Under the pieces are notes generated by a model. That model was not told where the DNA came from and searched no databases. It saw nothing but the letters and a program-made list of their open reading frames with translations. A program made the position numbers and the translations under genes. From NCBI RefSeq assembly GCF_001483135.1, contig NZ_LNAL01000005.1:186001-250000 (forward strand): a stretch of 64,000 nt of DNA. Reading direction: 5' to 3'. Shown here one piece after another: positions 59,825 through 64,000 of the stretch. Source of the stretch: Solirubrum puertoriconensis. GTDB lineage: Bacteria > Bacteroidota > Bacteroidia > Cytophagales > Hymenobacteraceae. Positions within the stretch are counted from its first letter, which is position 1. Every line of letters starts with the position of its first letter.

Positions 59825-62800
59825 TTAGAAGCCCAGGTTCAGGCCGGCCAGCAGCACGCGGGGCTGCGGGTACACGCCGCGGTCAATGCCGCTGGCGCCA
59901 ACTTCCGGGTCGTAGCCCGAGTAGTTGGTGAGCGTCACCAGGTTCTGCGCGCTCAGGTACACCCGCACCTGGGAGGCGGAAACCCGCTGCAACAGGCTTT
60001 TGGGCAGGGTGTAGCCCAGGGTGAGCAGCTTCAGCCGGGCGTAGGAGCCGTCCTCCACGAAGTAGCTTGACACGCGCAGGTTCTGATTGGGGTCGCCGGC
60101 GATGGCGCGCGGTACGTCGGTGCTCGTGCCCGGCCCCGTCCAGCGACCCAGCACCCGGGAGATGCCGCTGCCGTTGCCGTACAGCGCGCCCTCGGTGTAG
60201 AAGCGGTTGAGGTTGTAGATGTCGTTGCCCTGCGAGCCCTGGATAAACACGTTCAAGTCAAAGCCCTTCCAGCTCAGCGTGTTGGTCAGCCCGTAGGTGA
60301 AGTCCGGCACCGGGCTGCCGATGTAGCGGCGGTCGTCGGCGTTCACCACCCCGTCGCCGTTGGCGTCGCGGAAGCGCAGATCCCCCGGGGAAGTGCCGGT
60401 CTGCTGGGTCGCGTGGCGGCGCACCTCCTCCTCGGTTTGAAACAACCCATCGGCCTGGTAGCCGAAAAACGCGCCGAAGGGCTGGCCCTCGTTGTAGCGC
60501 ACGATTACCCCGCTCCGGGAGTCGTAGCCGTTGTAGGGCGTGCCCAGCCCCAGCGATTCCAGCTCGGACTTGTAGTGGGAGAAGTTCAGGGTAGTGGTCC
60601 AGCTAAGCCCGCCGTCCGTTCCGCGCAGGTTGTGCGAGGTCAGGGCCAGGTCCAGGCCCCGGTTGGTGGCGGAGGCCGCGTTCGTGCTGATGGGCTCGTA
60701 GGTGCCGGACACGAGCGAGGGCGTCACCGGGGCAATGAGGTTGGGCGAGCGGCGGTGGTACAAGTCCAGGCTGGCCTCGAAGCGGTTGTCGAGCAGGCCC
60801 AGGTCCACCCCGACGTTTACCTGCACGTTTTCCTCCCAGAAGAGCTCGGTGTTGGGCAGGCGGGTGGGCGCGGCGCCCACGTTCACCGTCGGCGTGGCCC
60901 CGAACGGGTACTGAATGCCGGAGTTGATGATGTACAGCCCCTGGAAGGGCAGCGCGTTGAGGGCGTTGCCCACCTTGCCGTAGCCGGCGCGCAGCTTCAG
61001 GTTGCTGACCGTGCGCTGGTCCTTGAGAAAGGCTTCCTCGGAAACCCGCCAGCCGGCCGATACGCCCGGGAAAAACCCGAACTTCTTGTCCCGGTCAAAC
61101 ACGTAGGTGCCGTCGTAGCGGGCAATGGCCTGCAAAAGGTAGCGCCCGGCAAACTCGTAGTTGACGCGCCCGAAGTAGGACGCCAGCCGCGACGGGGGGC
61201 TCACGTAGCCGTTGGCCGCGCGGAAGTCGTTGATGGGGCCGTTGTTGATGTTCTGCAGGTCGTTGCGGGTGTAGCCCGCCCGCACGGCCTCGACGAACTG
61301 CTTGTCAAACTGCTGCCCCGACTGGCCTACCAGCACGGTCACCTGGTGGCGGTCGGCGAACAGGCGGTCGTAAGTGAGCGTGTTCTCGATCAGGTAGCTC
61401 GGCTGGTAGGTAACGTTGGCCGTGCGCCCGGCCAGGGTGTAGCGTTGGGAGTTGGCCAGCTTGGGCCGGAAGGAGTTGTAGTTGTCAAAGATCAGGTCCG
61501 CCCCCACGTTGGTGCGCAGGCGCAGGCCCTTGAGCGGCTCGAGCTCGGCGTAGAGGGTGCTGATAAGCCGGTTGCGGGTAAACTTTTTGTTGTCGAGCAG
61601 GGCCACGGCCAGCGGGTTTTCCTCCACGAAGTTGTCCACGTTGCCCAGGGGCTCGTACCAGCTGCCGTCGGCCCGGTAGGCGGGAATGGTCGCCGGGATC
61701 TGCGAGGCAAAGCTGATCACTCCGTACTCGCTGCCCCCGGCGTCCACGCGCCGGTCGTTGAGGTGGGTCAGCGAAAGGTTGTTGCCCACTTTCAGCAGGC
61801 GGCCGAGCTGCAAATCGCCGTTGGCCCGCAGGGTAAACCGCTCAAACCGCGAGCCCACGATGGTGCCGTCCTGCTGGAAGTACGAGCCGGAAAGGGCGTA
61901 GCGGGCCTTGTCGCTGCCCCCGGTGGCCGACAGCGAGTAGTTTTGAATGGCGGCCCGCCGGAAAATCAGGTCCTGCCAGTCCGTGCCCCAGCCCAGGGCG
62001 GCCGGGTCGCGCAGCTTGTCCACCACGATGGGCTGGTTGGCGGCCAGGCGGTTTTCGTTGTTGATTACGGCGTACTCCTGGGCCGTGAGCATGTCGAGCT
62101 GGCGCCACACCTGCTGCACGCCCCGGTAGGCCTCGAAGTTCAGGTTGGTTTTGCCCGCCTTGCCGCGCTTGGTGGTAATGATGACCACCCCGTTGGCAGC
62201 GCGCAGCCCGTAGATGGCCGTGGCGGAGGCATCCTTGAGCACGTCGATGCTTTCGATGTCGTTGGGGCTGATGGCGTTGAGCTGGTTTTCGTCCGTGGAC
62301 GAGGGCAGCGGAAAGCCGTCCACCACGTACAGCGGGGCGTTGTTGCCCGCCGAGGTTAGCCCGCGGATGCGCACCGAGGTGCCCGCCGCGCCCCCCGGGT
62401 CGCCGCCATTGCCGGTCACGGTTACGCCCGCTACCCGCCCCTGCAGGGCCTGCGTGGCGTCGGCCAGCGGCTGGGCCTTGACCTCGGCGGCGCCCACCGA
62501 GCCCACGGCGCCGGTCACGCTCGCTCGCTCCTGGGTGCCGTAGCCGACCACCACCACTTCCTGCAGGGCCTGCTGATCGGCCTGCAGCTTAATGGTCAAG
62601 CTGGTTTCCGGCCCGCTGATCACCACTTCCTGCTTAAGAAAGCCCACGGAGCTGATCACCAGCGTGCTCCCGCTCGGCACCGACAGCGAGAAGGTGCCCT
62701 CGGCGCTGGTGCTCGTGCCTTGGGTTGTTCCCTTCACGATAACGGTAGCGCCCGGCAGGGGCGTGCCGTCGGCCTGCGTTACCCGGCCCGCCACGGGCAC

Positions 62801-62938
62801 CTCGGCCCGGTAAGCCAGCATGGCCGCGCCGCGTTCGCCGGCGGCGGCCGCGGCGGGCAAACCCAGCGTCAGCAGCCCGCAGGCGGCCAGCGGCACGCCG
62901 CGGCGCAGCACGGAACTAGGGTAGAAGTGATAACTCAT
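59825..62938 (-). CDS. susC: SusC/RagA-family TonB-linked outer-membrane transporter
   Basis: 1037 residues from the ATG at 62938; upstream frame to 63199 is leader. After a signal peptide comes a CarboxypepD_reg-like domain (AGRVTQADGTPLPGATV), the TonB box region (EVVVVGYGTQERASVTGAV), the plug (VRIRGLTSAGNNAPLYVVDG, SIDVLKDASATAIYG) and the barrel, ending in aromatic Phe. It imports glycan oligosaccharides, here probably beta-glucan fragments given two GH16 and a GH3 downstream. It is the first gene of an eight-gene operon. Confidence 0.96.
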   Translation of the reverse strand: MSYHFYPSSVLRRGVPLAACGLLTLGLPAAAAAGERGAAMLAYRAEVPVAGRVTQADGTPLPGATVIVKGTTQGTSTSAEGTFSLSVPSGSTLVISSVGFLKQEVVISGPETSLTIKLQADQQALQEVVVVGYGTQERASVTGAVGSVGAAEVKAQPLADATQALQGRVAGVTVTGNGGDPGGAAGTSVRIRGLTSAGNNAPLYVVDGFPLPSSTDENQLNAISPNDIESIDVLKDASATAIYGLRAANGVVIITTKRGKAGKTNLNFEAYRGVQQVWRQLDMLTAQEYAVINNENRLAANQPIVVDKLRDPAALGWGTDWQDLIFRRAAIQNYSLSATGGSDKARYALSGSYFQQDGTIVGSRFERFTLRANGDLQLGRLLKVGNNLSLTHLNDRRVDAGGSEYGVISFASQIPATIPAYRADGSWYEPLGNVDNFVEENPLAVALLDNKKFTRNRLISTLYAELEPLKGLRLRTNVGADLIFDNYNSFRPKLANSQRYTLAGRTANVTYQPSYLIENTLTYDRLFADRHQVTVLVGQSGQQFDKQFVEAVRAGYTRNDLQNINNGPINDFRAANGYVSPPSRLASYFGRVNYEFAGRYLLQAIARYDGTYVFDRDKKFGFFPGVSAGWRVSEEAFLKDQRTVSNLKLRAGYGKVGNALNALPFQGLYIINSGIQYPFGATPTVNVGAAPTRLPNTELFWEENVQVNVGVDLGLLDNRFEASLDLYHRRSPNLIAPVTPSLVSGTYEPISTNAASATNRGLDLALTSHNLRGTDGGLSWTTTLNFSHYKSELESLGLGTPYNGYDSRSGVIVRYNEGQPFGAFFGYQADGLFQTEEEVRRHATQQTGTSPGDLRFRDANGDGVVNADDRRYIGSPVPDFTYGLTNTLSWKGFDLNVFIQGSQGNDIYNLNRFYTEGALYGNGSGISRVLGRWTGPGTSTDVPRAIAGDPNQNLRVSSYFVEDGSYARLKLLTLGYTLPKSLLQRVSASQVRVYLSAQNLVTLTNYSGYDPEVGASGIDRGVYPQPRVLLAGLNLGF

Positions 62939-63196
62939 ATGCGTGGGAATGAAGGTGAGGGTATGGTTGTGATGCTTTCCCGTCCCCGGCAAGGAAAAGA
63001 ATGGCTGGACCTGGCCACTGTAAGGAGGCCGCGGGTAGGCGGAAAGCTGGGGGTAAGCGCAGGCTAAGCTTGGGCTGCTCCGGCCGGCGGGGGGCGGCGG
63101 GCAGGTAAGCGAACTGGGCAACGGATGCGGCGCGACCGGGACCAGAAGGAAGTCAGCCGGTGGAGAAAGGCGGCCGGGAGGGCCGGCGGCGATGGC

Positions 63197-63204
63197 CAAA
63201 TATA
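63197..63204 (-). promoter_or_regulatory. susC promoter -7 element
   Basis: TATATTTG on the minus strand is a perfect TAnnTTTG. The spacing to candidate -33 elements is not ideal (CTTG 21 bp upstream), suggesting activator dependence. The start would be about 250 nt before the susC ATG. Confidence 0.55.
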
Positions 63205-63267
63205 TCGGCGCTGAATTTCAAAAAGCAAGGGGCAAACCCACTTTCCAGCCCCGTAAACGCCGTTTTT

Positions 63268-63302
63268 CGCTTAGCTCGCACGTTGCCGTGTACGCTTAGC
63301 TC
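63268..63302 (-). promoter_or_regulatory. Direct repeat upstream of the susC promoter
   Basis: CGCTTAGCTC occurs at 63268-63277 and 63293-63302, period 25 bp, 64 to 98 bp upstream of the -7 element. The position suits an activator site. Confidence 0.4.
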
Positions 63303-63384
63303 ACCCACTTCCAAGCGGAAAAATGGCTCCACTGCAATCGTTTGCAGCTTGGGCCCGGCACCGGCGTGACGGGTAAAAAACACT

Positions 63385-63416
63385 AAAAAAAATGGGCCTA
63401 AAGCCCACTTTTTTTG
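63385..63416 (-). terminator. Terminator after the zinc-ribbon gene
   Basis: A TGGGC/GCCCA stem with a five-base loop is flanked by long A and T tracts on both sides, so it can act in both directions. It lies 27 bp past the zinc-ribbon stop. Confidence 0.75.
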
Positions 63417-63442
63417 ATTTGTTTGCTGGGCTAACGGTTGAG

Positions 63443-64000
63443 CTAGCCGGTGGCGCGCAGCGCCTGGGATTCTTCCTCCTCGGGCTCACCGCCGGCGGAG
63501 TCCAGCAGCAGCTGGGTCCAGCCGGCTTCCTCCTCCCCCGCTTCCGCCTGCCGGCGCAGGGCTTCCAGCACCTTCTGGCTGAAGCTCCAGCAGGTGGCCC
63601 GGCGCAGCTCCAGCACCCTCGAGAGCTCCTGGGCGGGGTAGCTGCCCTTGTGGGTGTGCAGTAGGAACACCGCGTAAAAGGCCTTGACGATGGAGAATTT
63701 GCACTTCTGCAGCAGGGTGTAGGCCGTGGCCGACTCCACGTAGCGGCAGCGGGTGCAGCGCCGGGAAAAGGGCTCCCGGCCTTCGCAGTAATTGTCGTGC
63801 CCGCACTTGCGGCAGGCGTACCCGGCGGTCCACTTCAGCTCGGCCAGGTGGCGCAGGCAGGAATCCTTGTCGGGGTAGATCTGGCTGAACTCCCCGAAGT
63901 TTACTTCCCGGGCCAGCACCCGGGCCGTCTGGGCCTGCTCCAGGTCGCGCTGCAGCTCTCCGTTCAGCTTGTCAATGGCGGCCGACTGCAAAGCCAGCAG
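63443..64000 (-). CDS. Zinc-ribbon protein related to the N-terminus of IS1595-type transposases (5' end outside window)
   Basis: The frame is open to the right edge; a TTG at 63991 is only the first possible start inside the window. The visible part begins with a coiled-coil-like stretch (AAIDKLNGELQRDLEQAQ). A zinc ribbon with CRKCG and CTRCRY follows, then a helical segment (CKFSIVKAFYAVFLL, RRATCWSFSQKVLEALRR) like the DNA-binding start of ISXO2/IS1595 transposases. The DDE catalytic domain is absent; the protein ends in an acidic tail (GEPEEEESQ). It faces away from susC across the regulatory gap. A role as the DNA-binding end of a membrane or cytoplasmic regulator of the beta-glucan locus is a guess from position. 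Confidence 0.7.
   Translation of the reverse strand: MLALQSAAIDKLNGELQRDLEQAQTARVLAREVNFGEFSQIYPDKDSCLRHLAELKWTAGYACRKCGHDNYCEGREPFSRRCTRCRYVESATAYTLLQKCKFSIVKAFYAVFLLHTHKGSYPAQELSRVLELRRATCWSFSQKVLEALRRQAEAGEEEAGWTQLLLDSAGGEPEEEESQALRATG

Larger units (their letters stand above)
62939..63384. other. Non-coding region upstream of susC
   Basis: No gene was seen in this 446-bp stretch; together with the terminator and its flank it forms the 504-bp gap before the zinc-ribbon gene. It holds the susC leader (about 250 nt), the -7 element at 63197-63204 and a 10-bp direct repeat at 63268-63302. Confidence 0.7.

Noticed and set aside
63443-64000. Annotating the zinc-ribbon gene as an insertion sequence
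   Set aside because: No DDE domain, no terminal inverted repeats and no target duplication are visible; the gene ends with its own terminator.

Overview
The window looks like chromosome of a GC-rich member of the Bacteroidota, most like a Hymenobacter-type Cytophagales bacterium. The reasons are a SusC/SusD pair, a DUF4374 surface lipoprotein, LytS/LytTR two-component genes, ferritin-like gene pairs, and promoters of the Bacteroidota type (TTTG, about 19 bp, TAnnTTTG). The genus is inferred from overall style. No rRNA, tRNA or CRISPR array was seen.

Layout. (1) 1-6.2 kb: L-rhamnose catabolism, with a rhamnulose-1-phosphate aldolase/lactaldehyde dehydrogenase fusion (cut by the left edge), a GntR regulator, L-rhamnose isomerase and rhamnulokinase. 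(2) 6.4-9.2 kb: lutABC L-lactate oxidation, entered through a 177-bp inverted-repeat element. (3) 9.3-13.9 kb, minus strand: a non-phosphorylative 6-deoxyhexose (probably L-fucose) route with FucP permease, two SDRs, a lactonase and a diketo-acid hydrolase. (4) 14-25 kb, minus strand: pectin/rhamnogalacturonan enzymes (GH28, rhamnose mutarotase, SGNH esterase, GH43-like propeller, GH106, GH105, PL22, CE4). (5) 25-30.6 kb: SNF2 helicase with an in-frame stop near its start, an acetyltransferase and a serine hydrolase. (6) 30.6-37.7 kb: a XusABC-like xenosiderophore/iron uptake operon with a metal-box-like promoter and a structured leader. (7) 37.7-50.5 kb: Fic protein, tesA/ybbA/ybbP-type trio, LytS/LytTR pair with its own candidate boxes, two NTF2-like secreted proteins, two ferritin-like proteins, umuDC. 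(8) 50.5-64 kb: a beta-glucan (laminarin-type) utilization locus, GH3-MFS-GH16-CBM9-GH16-PKD lipoprotein-SusD-SusC, facing a partial zinc-ribbon gene that may be its regulator.

How it fits together. Rhamnogalacturonan enzymes free L-rhamnose (and perhaps L-fucose), the mutarotase supplies the isomerase substrate, the kinase/aldolase route yields L-lactaldehyde and then L-lactate, and the oxidative route yields pyruvate plus L-lactate. Both converge on LutABC, so regions 1-4 read as one deoxysugar-to-lactate-to-pyruvate island.

Two things stand out. The heptamer CCTAGGT/ACCTAGG is highly iterated in 1-25 kb and 31-37.7 kb (34 CCTAGG counted by eye) but almost missing in 25-30.9 kb and 37.7-64 kb (2 counted), which suggests a genome mosaic marked by an iterated palindrome. 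Several promoter regions also carry ordered, unexplained repeat architectures: the LytTR-like direct repeats, the tandem Fur-like boxes with a two-hairpin leader, a palindrome array before umuD, and phased GTGAAAA repeats before fic.
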